This document shows positions 23,069-34,305 of a stretch of DNA of 64,000 bases, piece by piece. Source of the stretch: Clarireedia homoeocarpa. Its lineage: Eukaryota; Ascomycota; Leotiomycetes; Helotiales; Rutstroemiaceae. How positions within the stretch are numbered: position 1 is the first letter of the stretch; each line of letters starts with the position of its first letter. The position numbers and the translations under genes are program-made. Under the pieces are notes generated by a model, which was not told where the DNA came from, searched no databases, and saw only the letters and a list, made by a program, of their open reading frames with translations. The stretch is taken from positions 379,252 through 443,251 of the forward strand of contig LNKV01000020.1 in the NCBI GenBank assembly GCA_001465935.1. Reading direction: 5' to 3'.

Positions 23069-24879
23069 ATGACTCCCATTTCTCTTCTTACAGCTGTGGA
23101 CGCTACGTCCCATGTTCATCTTATAGTCGGATCGAATCCATTGGCAGGGGCCCGATGTTCGAAGTCACTTGAAGTTGGAGCGAAGCCATTACTTATTGCT
23201 CCTGAGAATGCAGAATTACATTACACATTACAAAAAAGGATCGACAATGGCGAAGTGGAATGGCTGAAGAAGTCTTTCGAGGATGAAGATGTTATGCGAC
23301 TGGGCAGAGAAGAAATAGGAGGAGTAGTTGATGCAGTATTCGTCACTTCTGGGTCGAGAGATCCTATAAGTATGAACGTCCTCCCTTTTCTTCATCCAGC
23401 GACTAACCAAGTCCAGGCGCACACATCTCACAACTGTGCAGACGAAATCGCATACCAGTAAATGTGGCAGACTCTCCTAGTCTTTGCACATTTTCCTTAC
23501 TCTCGACACATACCGATGGTCCTCTACAAATTGGTGTGACAACCAATGGCAAAGGATGTAAACTCTCCTCTCGAATACGGCGCGAAATCGCCTCCTCACT
23601 ACCTACGAATCTAGGAAGCGCATGTCTCCGACTCGGTACAATTCGTCGGCGCATACAAGAAGAAGATCATTTGTCGCATATGGCGCTGAGCGGAGATCTC
23701 AATAATGAGGAAGAAATCGACCAGACAGCGACCTTCAATAAACTCATCACAGAAGCGGATCTTGATGCGGCAAAAAATAGACGTATGCGATGGCTGTCAC
23801 AGATATGTGAATATTGGCCACTGAGACGACTTGCATCGATCACGGATTCTGATGTCGATTCTGTCCTCAAATCATATGCGACAAATCCAGCGACTTCAAC
23901 GCCCCTTGATACCTCCTCACTCGATTCTCGCGCCGAAAAGAAAGCACAAATAATACTTGCCGGTTCCGGTCCAGGTCATCCTGATCTCCTCACACGCGCC
24001 ACCCACAAAGCCATCCTATCCGCCGACATAATCCTCGCCGACAAACTCGTTCCCTCCGGCGTACTCGACCTCATCCCCCGCCGCACGCCCATCCACATCG
24101 CACGAAAATTTCCCGGAAACGCAGAACTAGCCCAAGAAGAGCTATTATCCCTCGGACTCGCTGGTCTCAAAGCCGGTAAAACAGTTCTCCGACTGAAACA
24201 AGGTGATCCATACATATACGGCAGAGGAGGCGAAGAGTTAGAATTCTTTAGAAAAGAAGGCTTCGCGGATAGAGTGGTTGTCCTACCGGGGATAACGAGC
24301 GCTCTCAGCGCACCGCTATTTGCGGGGATTCCAGCTACACAAAGAGCGGTTGCCGATCAGGTTCTTATATGTACTGGAACGGGAAGGAAAGGTAAACCTA
24401 CCGTTCCGCCGGAATTCGTAAGCTCGCAAACAGTTGTTTTCTTAATGGCGTTACATCGGATCAAAGGTCTAGTAGCAGATCTCACAACACATGACTCGGA
24501 AGACGCGAAGGTGGTAGATGAGGAGACGGGGGAGGTAGTTAGGACGAGGAGGTTGTGGCCGAGGGATACGCCGTGTGCGGTGGTGGAGAGGGCGTCGTGT
24601 CCGGATCAGAGGGTTTTGAGGACGAAGCTGGAATATATGGTGGAGGCGGTGGAGGAGGCGGGGAGTAGGCCGCCGGGGTTGTTGGTTCTGGGTAGGGCGT
24701 GCGAGGTGTTGTTTAAGGGGGGCGAGGCGGGGAGGAAGTGGGTTGTGGAGGAGGGGTTTAGGGGGTTGGAGGGGCTGGGGTTGGGTGGGGAAGGGTTGGT
24801 TTGGGATGAGAGGGAGGAGAGGGAGAGGCCGGAGGGGCTGGTTAGGGGGGATAGTTATGGAAGGGAATTAAAGGTTTAA
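23069..24879 (+). CDS. MET1: Uroporphyrinogen III C-methyltransferase (MET1-like)
   Basis: Exons 23069-23369 and 23417-24879 (47-nt phase-1 intron, CGACTAAC branch), 587 residues, close to yeast Met1 in length. The N-terminal third is the CysG-B/MET8-like NAD-binding region (HLIVGSNPLAGARC, RRNRIPVNVADSPSLCTFSL). The C-terminal half is the SAM-dependent methyltransferase: IILAGSGPGHPDLLTRAT (SAM loop), ADIILADKLV, LRLKQGDPYIYGRGGEE, VLPGITSALSAPLFAGIPAT and DTPCAVVERASCPDQR. It makes precorrin-2 from uroporphyrinogen III, the first step to siroheme for sulfite and nitrite reductases. The last 120 codons are strongly G-rich, unlike the C-rich codons before them. The next gene, SPC19, is convergent. 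Confidence 0.93.
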
Positions 24880-25416
24880 AAAGTGTATTATTGGTTGGGT
24901 TGCAGCACTGCCAGAGGGCTCTGGAATAAATTATACCATTTTCTTTTTTGAATATCTTTTCACTTTAATATAATCTACCTGACTTGTCATCTTATTCGAT
25001 CTAAATCTGGGAATATGTGAATCACAACGCGGGACGCTAAGTTATCAGATTATTTCTGCCATCATGTGCTAGGTCTCTTCAGCGTCCGTTCGTCCCCTGT
25101 CGCATGTATCGTCGAGTTCTACTTGAACATCATTCGTGGATGACGGATGCTCGTATGAACCATATATATCCAAAGTTCGATGATCCTTCCTTGAATTGCC
25201 TTCGAGATTGCTTTTCGTTCTCTGGACGTATCCGCTTCAACATGTGTATCTCCTTTCCAACATTTCATTTATCCTCTTCTCTTCCTTTCTTGGGTCCTTC
25301 TCCATTCTCCATTCATTCATCCCGCCCTCCTCTCTTCTCCACCCACCTATGCCCCTGCCACGCTTCCCCCATTCCAACCATCATATTCCCCGGTCAAACC
25401 ATCATATTCAAAATTT
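24880..25416. other. 3' intergenic between convergent genes
   Basis: Holds the 3' ends of MET1 and SPC19. It is AT-rich near 24900-25050, then pyrimidine-rich on the plus strand from about 25250. Open frames here come from that bias. Confidence 0.45.
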
Positions 25417-26158
25417 TCATTCAAAACCCCCCATCCCCGGCGCAATACTCTTCCTCAACTGCCTCTGCCGCTGCTGACTCTGCAACCCTAATCTCTCCAC
25501 CGCATACCCCAATCTCTCCTTCTTCTGTCTCAGCACCTTCAACCGCATCGCTTTCTCTTCTTGTCCTTCTCTTGCCCCCGTTGCTTTTCCTCCCCCTAAC
25601 CCTTTGTTCCCTCCCCCTCCCACAAAGTTCCCCTTCCCTTCCCTCCCTCCCATCCCCGCAGATTTTCCCTTGCCATTATTCCCCCCAAGCCGCCCCTCCA
25701 GTAAATCCCCCCTAGCAATCAGCTGTTCCTCGCAGCGCTGCAAACGCGAAATATGCGCTTCGGTGCGGGAGAGGAGGGTCGCGATGGCGGGGGAGAGCTC
25801 GTCGGACAGTGATTTTTGCGCGGCGAGGAGGTGGGATTGAGGGGTTAGTTCGAAGTGCTGTGTGGGATTAGCTTCGGATTTGGTGGTTGTCTTTTGGTTT
25901 TGGGGGTGGATGAGGAGGAGGATGGAAGGGATTGGAGGGGAGGGAATTGAATGTGAAAAGGGAATAAAGCATAGGCAGGAGTGGAAGTATAATAAGACAA
26001 AATAGACATACACGAGTAGACGATAAAACGGTCTTCAAACGCGGAAAATCAGAGATACCGGCGTCAAGTATCGAAATACTGTTATCGAGTGTAGTGAGGG
26101 AGGAGCGGAGGGAGGCGACGGAGGAGGAGAGGAGTTGCGAGGGGGTTTGTGTTGACAT
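25417..26158 (-). CDS. SPC19: DASH complex subunit SPC19
   Basis: Exons 26158-26012 and 25857-25417, 154-nt phase-0 intron (GTATGT donor, GCTAATC branch), 195 residues; yeast Spc19 is 165. The N-terminal block SVASLRSSLTTLDNSISILD is followed by DFPRLKTVLSSTR and, across the intron, HFELTPQSHLLAAQKSLSDE. Then comes SPAIATLLSRTEAHISRLQR, the helical signature of Spc19. It is one of ten DASH/Dam1 proteins that ring kinetochore microtubules. A Gly/Lys-rich insert (GGNNGKGKSAGMGG) separates this from a C-terminal coiled coil (LKVLRQKKERLGYAVERLGL). The insert is in a G-rich stretch and may be a lineage-specific expansion. Confidence 0.88.
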
Positions 26159-27047
26159 TTGTTTTCTGTTATTGTTTTTCTGAGGTCCGCTTTGTGTCTT
26201 TTTATATTATGGCGTACAGAGCGGTGGAGACGAGGCGATAGAGAGTGAGGAGATTGAAGAGTGGCTTGGTTTGAGGAGGTGTGCGAGATGTGGTGGTTGT
26301 GGGCGAGGATGAGGGTATAGTTTTGATATTGATGGTTGCGACATGGGAGACGCGATGCGATGATATCGGCGTTGCCAGGGCCAAGTGCAGGGATGCGTTT
26401 GGTGGGGTAAAAGCTTGTGTTCAGGCTCGGGTCTTCAGCGCTGCTAACCTACACCTACCAACATGAGCCTATTTGGTAGTTATACACTCCAAATCATTGT
26501 GATTCTTATTTCAAATCATGTGCTATATAATCCTTCTTCATTGCTGTGCATAAAATGCAAGTTACCCCCCAATAATCTCAATTTACCATAGCAGGGTGAT
26601 AAGTTCTCAGGTCCTGTGACGAAGACCGTATCTTACCATTGACTCGGGGCTGGATATGAAGTGTTGATGTCTCATGCGAGGATAGATTTTAATGGAGTTA
26701 CTGCGGGACTGGCACAGCGCTGGTTTGCCTGGCAAGAGAAGGATTGGGTTAGAATGTCATTATGGTTGGGGTGAAGACTCCCAATACTGCATGGTGATAT
26801 ACAGGTTACGAGATTTCCAGCATAAGTAGAACATGACATCTCATCCTGAAGCTCTGCACTAGTGTGGCCCGAGAAGAGAATCTGCAGCTGAGCACGCACA
26901 TGAGTCTCAGAATGTTCAACTACACATAGTCTTGTAGGTGAAAGGAGTGTAGGATTTGGGGTCTCAGTATGTAAGAACACATAACTCAAATACAAAAACC
27001 TATTGACAGGCCTATATACAAAACTATCATGACCAAGTAAGCGCACT
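26159..27047. other. Intergenic between SPC19 start and STE6-like 3' end
   Basis: The right flank of SPC19 holds its promoter. The frame 26672-27046 lies directly downstream of the ABC transporter stop, with no domain, and is judged noncoding. No RNA or repeat recognised. Confidence 0.45.
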
Positions 27048-30000
27048 TCAAAAACTCATCTTCCGAATCCAGGTATCTCTTCCCCTTCTCTCCCTAATAG
27101 GTGTATCCCTGCTCCCCTCATCATCACGCGAATCCAAATCCACATCCCCCTCAGCTCCCTCCTCCCCCTCGCCAATCAGCTCCCTAAACCTCCCACCCCT
27201 CCGTCCCCTCAACTCCTCAAACCTACCCACCTCCACCACCTCCCCCTTCTCCATAACCACCACCCTCTCCGCCATCCTCATCATCTCCACCGTATGAGTA
27301 ACCACCACCGTAGCCAATCCCTCCACTCTCCTCAACTTCCCCACCGTCTCTCTTATCGTCTCCGCACTGCCTCCATCTAGTCCGCTCGTCGCTTCGTCTA
27401 GAATCAGTAATTTCGGTTTCCGCACTAACGCTCTTGCTATTACGATTCGCTGCGCTTGACCAGGTGAGATTCCTTGTCCTCCTTCGCCTATTAGGGTAGA
27501 GTAGCCGAAGGGGAGGGAGATGATGAATTCGTGGATATTGGCTGATTTTGCGGCAGAGGTGACAGAGGAGTGTGAGCATAAGGGGGAGGATTCAGGGATG
27601 CCGTAGAGGATGTTTTGGCGGATGGTGGTGGGAAATAAGAGAGGTTGTTGAGGGACTACAGATATGTGGGAGCGTAGGGAAGGGATGTGGCATTTTTGGA
27701 TAGGGATACCGGCGAACGTGAGCGCATCTTTGGGCTCGGGATCAGGTGGGTAGAGACCGATGAGTAGTGCTGTTAGAGTCGATTTTCCACAGCCTGATGA
27801 TCCAACGAGCGCGGTTGTTGTGTTAGGATGAAAAGACAAGGTAATGGAGCTTAGGGTTGGGTTCTCGGGACGTGCCGCGTAAGTGAAGGAGAGATTGTGA
27901 AGACGGATGGGGAAGAGTGTGGTGAGACGGTGGGATCCGAGATTTTCGTGGGATTGCGAAGGGGAGAGATTCGCAAGGTGAAGCATATGTGTTGCAGTTG
28001 TGCGGGACGAATTGATTTGCGGTATCATGGTTAGCATGTTGGTACTGTTAGCAATACCGAAAAGGAGAAGATTAATGGTCTGAAGAGCGATAGAGAGGCC
28101 AAGGGATCTTTGGGTTATGAGAACTGTTGCATAGTAGAAGATTGTAGCGGTGATGAAAAATGTTAAAGCATCGGATAACCCAAATAGTAGTCCAGAATAT
28201 CTTGCCCGTGATCGTCCAACCTGGAAGGTGTCAACCGCGGCGTTTGAGTGCTTGTCTTTGAAATAATCCTCTAGCGTGAAGGCTCGCACAACCTTGATAT
28301 TCGAGAACGTCTCCGAGAATATACTAGAGGTGACTTCGGTTGCATAATTGCATCGATGCTCCCACTTTCCACTCACGCCATGAAAGAGTCTTGTGATGCC
28401 AATGATCACAGGTGTGCATGCGACAAGTACCAGGGTGAGTTTCCAACTGTTCACAAAAGCCCATATAACAGATATAAAAAGCATAATCGAAGCCGTAAAC
28501 ACCACCCCAGCAAATCGACCAATGATATTTCTCATCTCCTCAGCATTTCGATCCAGAACTTCATTCAATCGTCCAGGCGAGTTTCTTGATTCTTCAAACC
28601 AGGATTTCGGTTGATCCAGAATTCGTTTCAGCGCTTCTACTCGGAGGGCGTTGACCCATGCTTGGCCTGCGTGCTCGAGCGCATAGTGAGAGCAAAAACA
28701 TGCACTTCCGTCGATGATGGCCACACCTAGAAGTGCAAGGGACCATTTTTGAGCTTCGGCTGGTCGGTTGGTGGAGTTGTAGAATGTGTCGAGGAGACGA
28801 GCAAATATGATTGAAAATGCAGGTGTGGCTGCTGCAATGATAAATGCTGAAAAAAAACCACCCAGGAGGATAATACGATTTTTGTTGTTGAGTATAGGCC
28901 AGACTGTGCCAAGGATATGTTTTAAGGAGGCTGGTTCAATCTTGTATTGGTCATTGCTTAAAAGATTTCCATCTGTCTTTGATTCTTCATCTTTTTCTAT
29001 GCCTGGGTCTATTGCCGAAGACTCAGCAATCGGAAAGTCTGTCTTGATGGTAGTGAGTTGTTTGGTTTTTCGGAACTCTTCAGGTGATGTCTCGGGAAGT
29101 ATCTCATACGCGTCAGAAAACACGTTCTCAGCTGGCAAAAACTTTTCGTCATGATGTCTTCGAGGCGGCGAAGGATATCTCGCAGGGCTACATTTTTTCG
29201 CCTTTTGGCCCCTTGACTTGGAGCGAGGTTGTTGAAACTTATCAAATCTTGGACGTGGAGTTTCAGTTGGAGTCCTCCATATTTCTTCCGCTCTCAGGTC
29301 GTTGGCAAAAGCTATTGGATAATAACTACTGAGAGACATTCTTTTGGTCGAGAAGTCTAATGATTGACGAGACCGGGGTGTGGATAAGATCGGCGGTTCG
29401 AGCAACGTTGGTGCATCTGAAAAGCGATGGTTGACATCAAATGTGTCAAAAGTCGTGGACGTTGGCGTAATTGGTTCAGACTTCCTTCGCTTGCAAGCAA
29501 CTGCGTGTTGATGAACGTCAAATTTCTGCAAGGTTTCATGTTCTGGTGAAAAGGTTGCAAATGTACCATTCTCCTTGGCGGATAGCTTGTTTCGATATCC
29601 TTGTTGCACCACACATGTCTTATCCATAACGTAAACATAATCATCATCGAGGATCTGAGAAATGTCATGCGTTATGATGATTGTCGTCTTTCCCTTCCTC
29701 CATTTTCGAATATTATTCATAACTGTGGCTCCGCACGTATGATCGAGAGCACTTGTACCTTCATCAAGAATGAGGATCGGTGCGTCTCTCAATCTTGCTC
29801 TCGCTAGAGCAACCCTCTGTGTCTGTCCACCACTAAGTTGCCTCTCACGAGATCCCACAACGGTATCCAGTCCGTTGGGAAGTCCGGCAACAACTTCATC
29901 TAAGTTACTCTCTTGACAAGCATTGATGATATCGCGTTCGGACGTTTCTCCTTCCTTTCCAAACTCAACATTTTTTCGGATCGTTTCATTGAAGACCACA

Positions 30001-31537
30001 CTTTGTTGCAACACCAATGTTATATTTTTCCGGAGCCAGTCCGTATCTAGATGCTGTATGAGATGACCATCAATCAATATATTTCCTTCATCCGGGTGGT
30101 AGAATTTGAGCAACAGGTTGCCCAGCGTACTTTTTCCCGAACCACTTTTACCAACCACGAAAGTCGTTTCGCCTGCAGGGAAGAAGAAAGTGGTTCGAGT
30201 AAGAACGTTTTGTTGTCGATTGGAAGGATATGCGAAAGTAACCTAGAAATGTTAGCATCGTTAGAATAATCCGATCACAGGGAATTTACTTCGTTGATCT
30301 CGATATCTCCACTGCATGAGACTGGTTTGATAGATCCCTCGACCCTACACACATTTTTTCCTCGGTCGACCTGATCCATGATAGACTTGAGCGTTGCTCC
30401 TGCAGACATACCCTTCGCCAAAACCAACCATTGAGGTAGAATAATCTCGATAGCCTGCATGCCCATCATACAAGCATAGAATGTCGTAAGCACACGACCA
30501 GCACTCAGTCCATGATCAACGAGCGATATGCCATACCAAAAGCCTTGTACGAAGATTGCTACCATAATGAATTTCGTAATTCCAAATTGTAAGGCACTCG
30601 CCCTAGCCTGCACCATGTAGTATGCGGTGGATCGTTTGATTGCAGAAAGATACTGCCACACCTCCTGGTCCTGGCCATTGAAAGCTTTGACGGTATCGAT
30701 CGCTGTAACAGCTGTGTTTGCGAGTTTTGAAGCTTCAGTGAGTTCTCGTTTCTGCGCTTCGATTGCCGGAGTAAGTTTTCGGGAGATCAGATAGAGAATG
30801 CCGCCAGCGATAGGAAAAGTCGCAATAATTACGAGTGCCAAATTCCAAGAGAAGTATAGAGCGGTTGCAAGGGCAGCTATTGCAGAGACGATTTCAAAGA
30901 GAAGAAATCCAAGTGGCTGAGAGACGGATAGTTGTAGTTCCCGGATTTGACTGTCCAGTAATTAGTGTGATTGACATCACCGTGGAAAAAATACTCACGT
31001 CTCAATTCGAATTAACAACGAGCCAATGCCATCTTTTCGAAGATCATACCACTGTATATCCTTGCTCAACAAGCCCACGAACATCTTCTCGCGTACGCTT
31101 TTTGCTTGAAGCTCTCCAAACACCATCCATGAGCATAGAAATAAGCCTTCAGAAAGCCAGGTCGCTATACCCAGAGCTGTAATAGCTACACACCATATGG
31201 AGATTTTGTGTAAAGCTTCGTGGGCTGTAAGAACACCAGCTCCATATTTCGTGAGGGCATCGAAGATGTTTCCATAAAATATTGATGATATTGGTTTCAG
31301 CGCTCCACTAATTATTCCAGAAATTACGCAGCAAACCAAATCGAATGTGTGATTTTTCGTTGTGAATGCAAACAACGAACGGAAAGATGGTTTGATATCC
31401 TTTTCATGGTAGTGACTGTCAAGATCTTGCATCTCAATAGAAGAATTCTGACTCCCATCATTTGCAAGTGGCGTTTTTGAGCCGGATTGACTCTTTCTGG
31501 AGTACTCTTTCCAATCCTTGCGCAAGTTGATTGTCAT
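27048..31537 (-). CDS. STE6: STE6-like ABC pheromone exporter
   Basis: Exons 31537-30999, 30950-30290, 30242-27048; introns 48 and 47 nt (phases 2, 0); 1,464 residues, a full-size ABCB transporter (TMD-NBD-TMD-NBD). NBD1: Walker A VVGKSGSGKST, signature LSGGQTQRVALARA, Walker B ILILDEGTSALD. NBD2: Walker A LVGSSGCGKST, altered signature ISPGQAQRIVIARA, Walker B LLILDEATSGLD. The long basic linker after NBD1 (about residues 590-790), with many Ser, Pro and Arg, is usual for fungal Ste6 homologues. These export the farnesylated a-type mating pheromone. Multidrug ABCB transporters are the main alternative; the NBD1 wording (DEGTSALD, ITHDISQILDDDYVYVMD) fits the Ste6 group better. The 3' end shows the C-to-G codon switch described in the findings. 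Confidence 0.85.
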
Positions 31538-32918
31538 GATGCAACGCAGAAAATTGTATGTGCCACGAAAAGTGTGTAACTATTTCGTGAAAAGTGCATG
31601 AACCTAGAAGAAAGAAATATACAGCTTGATAACTACATTTGGAGGCTTGGGTATGATAATAGCAAGTCGCTACGATATAATGGTACTTGAGAGGTGATTG
31701 TCACTTCCCCTTAGTATTGTTCTCTTAGCGAAGAATGTAAGAATGAAGAACAATACGAACGGTCGACGACATACTAATTAAAATTCAGTTCTTCAACCGA
31801 AAGGCTTTTCTTTGATGATAAAAAAATGAATTCCGAAACTATTCGCCATCTTGTTGAGTCTGTCCTCAAATTGCCTAGCAATTGTATGAGGGGTCATGCC
31901 CAAAGGAATCTTTCGTCCGAAGTCGACCGAATGCACAAAAGCTTTGATTAGAGTCTGCATGAATAGAATGACGGGCACAAATATTCACCCGAGCCGCTAA
32001 TACAGCTATGCGAACTGATACAGATTACAAAGAATCAGGCCTTGCGGAATCGGATGTTACTGTGCAAGTAAGATCAAGATTTCCTGTATGGCTCACAAAA
32101 TCCGGGTGCTCAACTCCCGCATATTGCTTCTTTACCTTGCCAACCTCTAACGATATCAATGATAACAGACCATTTGAACAATGAAGGAGACTAAGAAGAT
32201 AATGTGGTTTCCCAAAATTCCAACATTGTCGATCATCCGTGGTACCTGCATATGCAACTCAACGGAAAGGTACCAGTCGCATGGCTCCCCTGGACATGTC
32301 ATGCTCAGACAACTGGACTGAGACCTAAGTATCCAATGGTGGATCGAATCCAAAGCCGTGGTGAAATTAGAAACGTATAAGGCGGATGCATCCTCAAACC
32401 TTGCCTCATGGGGCTACCAGCCCTGACTTATATTTGGATCCAGGAGGATGGCAAAACGTGTCTAAACCATGTCATGCTACTGCTACCTGCAGAACTGGGA
32501 GCCATTTGTCTTCCTTCAAGTGGTGGGCGCGAGTCGTAATTTTGGGCCATTGCTTGTGTTTGGTCAATCCCGCTCTGAAATAACAACGCCCCCATATTCC
32601 TGTATCGCAGTCAGCCACCTTGCTGGACTTTGTCGCTCTCGCGCGCTTCGATGTCATTAAGTTCTACTTAATATGGACAAGAATGGGTAATCGACAATCC
32701 GCCGCCAACCACCACTTTTCGCGGTGCAGTCGAAATATAGTTGATGTAGCTTATGAGAGTGGGGAGAAATACAAATTCAACAGCTTATTTCCTAAACTTA
32801 GTTTTCCCTGCAGTATATCACGTGCGACAAGCAATTGCCGAACATTACCGACAGGCTCAAAAAATAAGCTTGACCATGCAAGTGTGCCTTGATGTGCAAC
32901 TCATCCTTCACCCGCAGT

Positions 32919-33027
32919 TAATCTCATCTCATCCCACCCCATCTCATCTCATCCCATCCCATCTCATCCCTTCAGAATCTGGATTCGGTTCCCTTGTGCC
33001 TGGTTGTTCCCTTGTGCCTGGTTGTTC
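32919..33027. repeat. CATCTCATCC low-complexity tract and 18-bp tandem duplication
   Basis: 32919-32970 alternates ATCTCATC and CCATCCC units. Just downstream, CCCTTGTGCCTGGTTGTT is present twice in tandem (about 32991-33026). No spacers or palindromes, so not CRISPR-like. Confidence 0.7.
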
Positions 33028-33423
33028 CTCTGCTCCTCGCTTTCTTCATCCTCTCTTACTCTTGCTTCTCTCACTCCCTTACTTTTCTCCTTCCGCTTGC
33101 ACGCTCGGCACCATGCAGGTCTTAGTTGTACTGTACATGCGGTCTACTCAGCTGCTGTGTTCCTGAGACTTTCTCCCGCTACCTATGGTGGTACCATGAG
33201 GTCTAGCCCCAACAAGTGATTGGACTGAAGAGAAGAAAGTGATCGGACTGAAAGAAGGAAGGAGCAAAGGGTCGAGCATCTGCATAAATATTCATAACTT
33301 ATTCACAATCGCCAGGTTTCCCCTTCTTTCATTGGCTGGCTGAAGAATAAGGATTCCCAATGCAGGACATAGTTCGAAGCGAAATTAATACGGTACAGGT
33401 TCCATCGGCTGGTTTCTTGCTTC

Positions 33424-33508
33424 TACTATCCCCCCCCTGAACAAAGGTTAATTGTTTCCCTGTCTTACCACCTCAAAATTTAACCTTTGTTCATGGGGGG
33501 AGATAGTA
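33424..33508. mobile_element. Tiny hairpin MITE with TA flanks
   Basis: The left arm 33424-33451 (TACTATCCCCCCCCTGAACA then AAGGTTAA) and the right arm 33480-33508 are inverted copies with only one or two mismatches, around a 28-bp loop. Both outer ends carry TA (TA-CTATC ... GATAG-TA), as expected for a Tc1/mariner-type insertion. No coding capacity. It could also be a transcribed stem-loop. Confidence 0.55.
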
Positions 33509-34305
33509 ACACGCACTTTTCACACCGTCCTCGACTGTCCCGTCTAAGGGTCTTCCCGCATTACCTCGAAAGGTATCTAGACTCTCGGATAATGCTTTGA
33601 TTCGTGCAAGTGGCGAACTGTGGTCTAGAAAGCAGTACTCTTAACCCTCATTGGTTCAAAAGCCGATCACTGCTATGTTAAGTTCTTATGTTTGACCAAT
33701 TATCTGCCGAGGCTACTTCATGCATTGCACATACAACAATGAGGTCTCATTACTTTCCCACGTGTATATTTCCTGCAACAATCGGGGTTCATTCAATGTT
33801 CTTATGTACATAGGTACTTCCGATATATCAAGTGATGTTATCATTGGACGACGATCTTTCTGAACACAAGTTGAAAGTAGCGCTTGTGATTTGTTCCTGG
33901 TAGTTTTTTTAAACTGTTGAATTTCCTAGGTTACTCGTTACTCACGTATGTAACCCAAGAATTAGAAGGAGCTGGGCACGTTCCTGCTCCCATGTGATTC
34001 ATTTGATTCCGAGGTTGGCCTTATAATTCGGATATGACCTCACATTTGACTATTAGACCCTGCCAAAGTAGATCAAATCATCAGTGCATCTTACTTTTGA
34101 GCTGGCCGATCCATGTCCTGTCACCCACACACGCGCCCCCCTCTCCAGATCCACCTACCTTACCATTCATTCCCTATTAGAGAAGCCAATGCGAGGCTAT
34201 CGATATGGTCCCTTAAGGCTGTGTGGAGCGACTCAATCATAAAACTGAGCCCTAGGACGTCCACCTTCTCTCTCCATCGGTCCAGTTGGTTTTCATTTCT
34301 AGACC

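Larger units (their letters stand above)
31538..34305. other. Gene-poor 2.77-kb intergenic region
   Basis: Divergent spacer between the STE6-like gene and the GH92 gene. It contains a CATCTCATCC-type low-complexity tract (about 32921-32970), a direct repeat at 32991-33027 and a hairpin MITE at 33424-33508. Short frames show no domains. It is long for a promoter region and may be old transposon debris. Confidence 0.5.

Noticed and set aside
25104..25840. Long plus-strand Pro/Ser/Leu-rich frames opposite SPC19
   Set aside because: They result from the pyrimidine-rich complement of the G-rich SPC19 coding strand; SPC19 has family motifs and clean splicing.
32919..33027. CRISPR-like or satellite array
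   Set aside because: Units are short and irregular with no spacers; it is a low-complexity tract plus one small duplication, in a eukaryotic genome.
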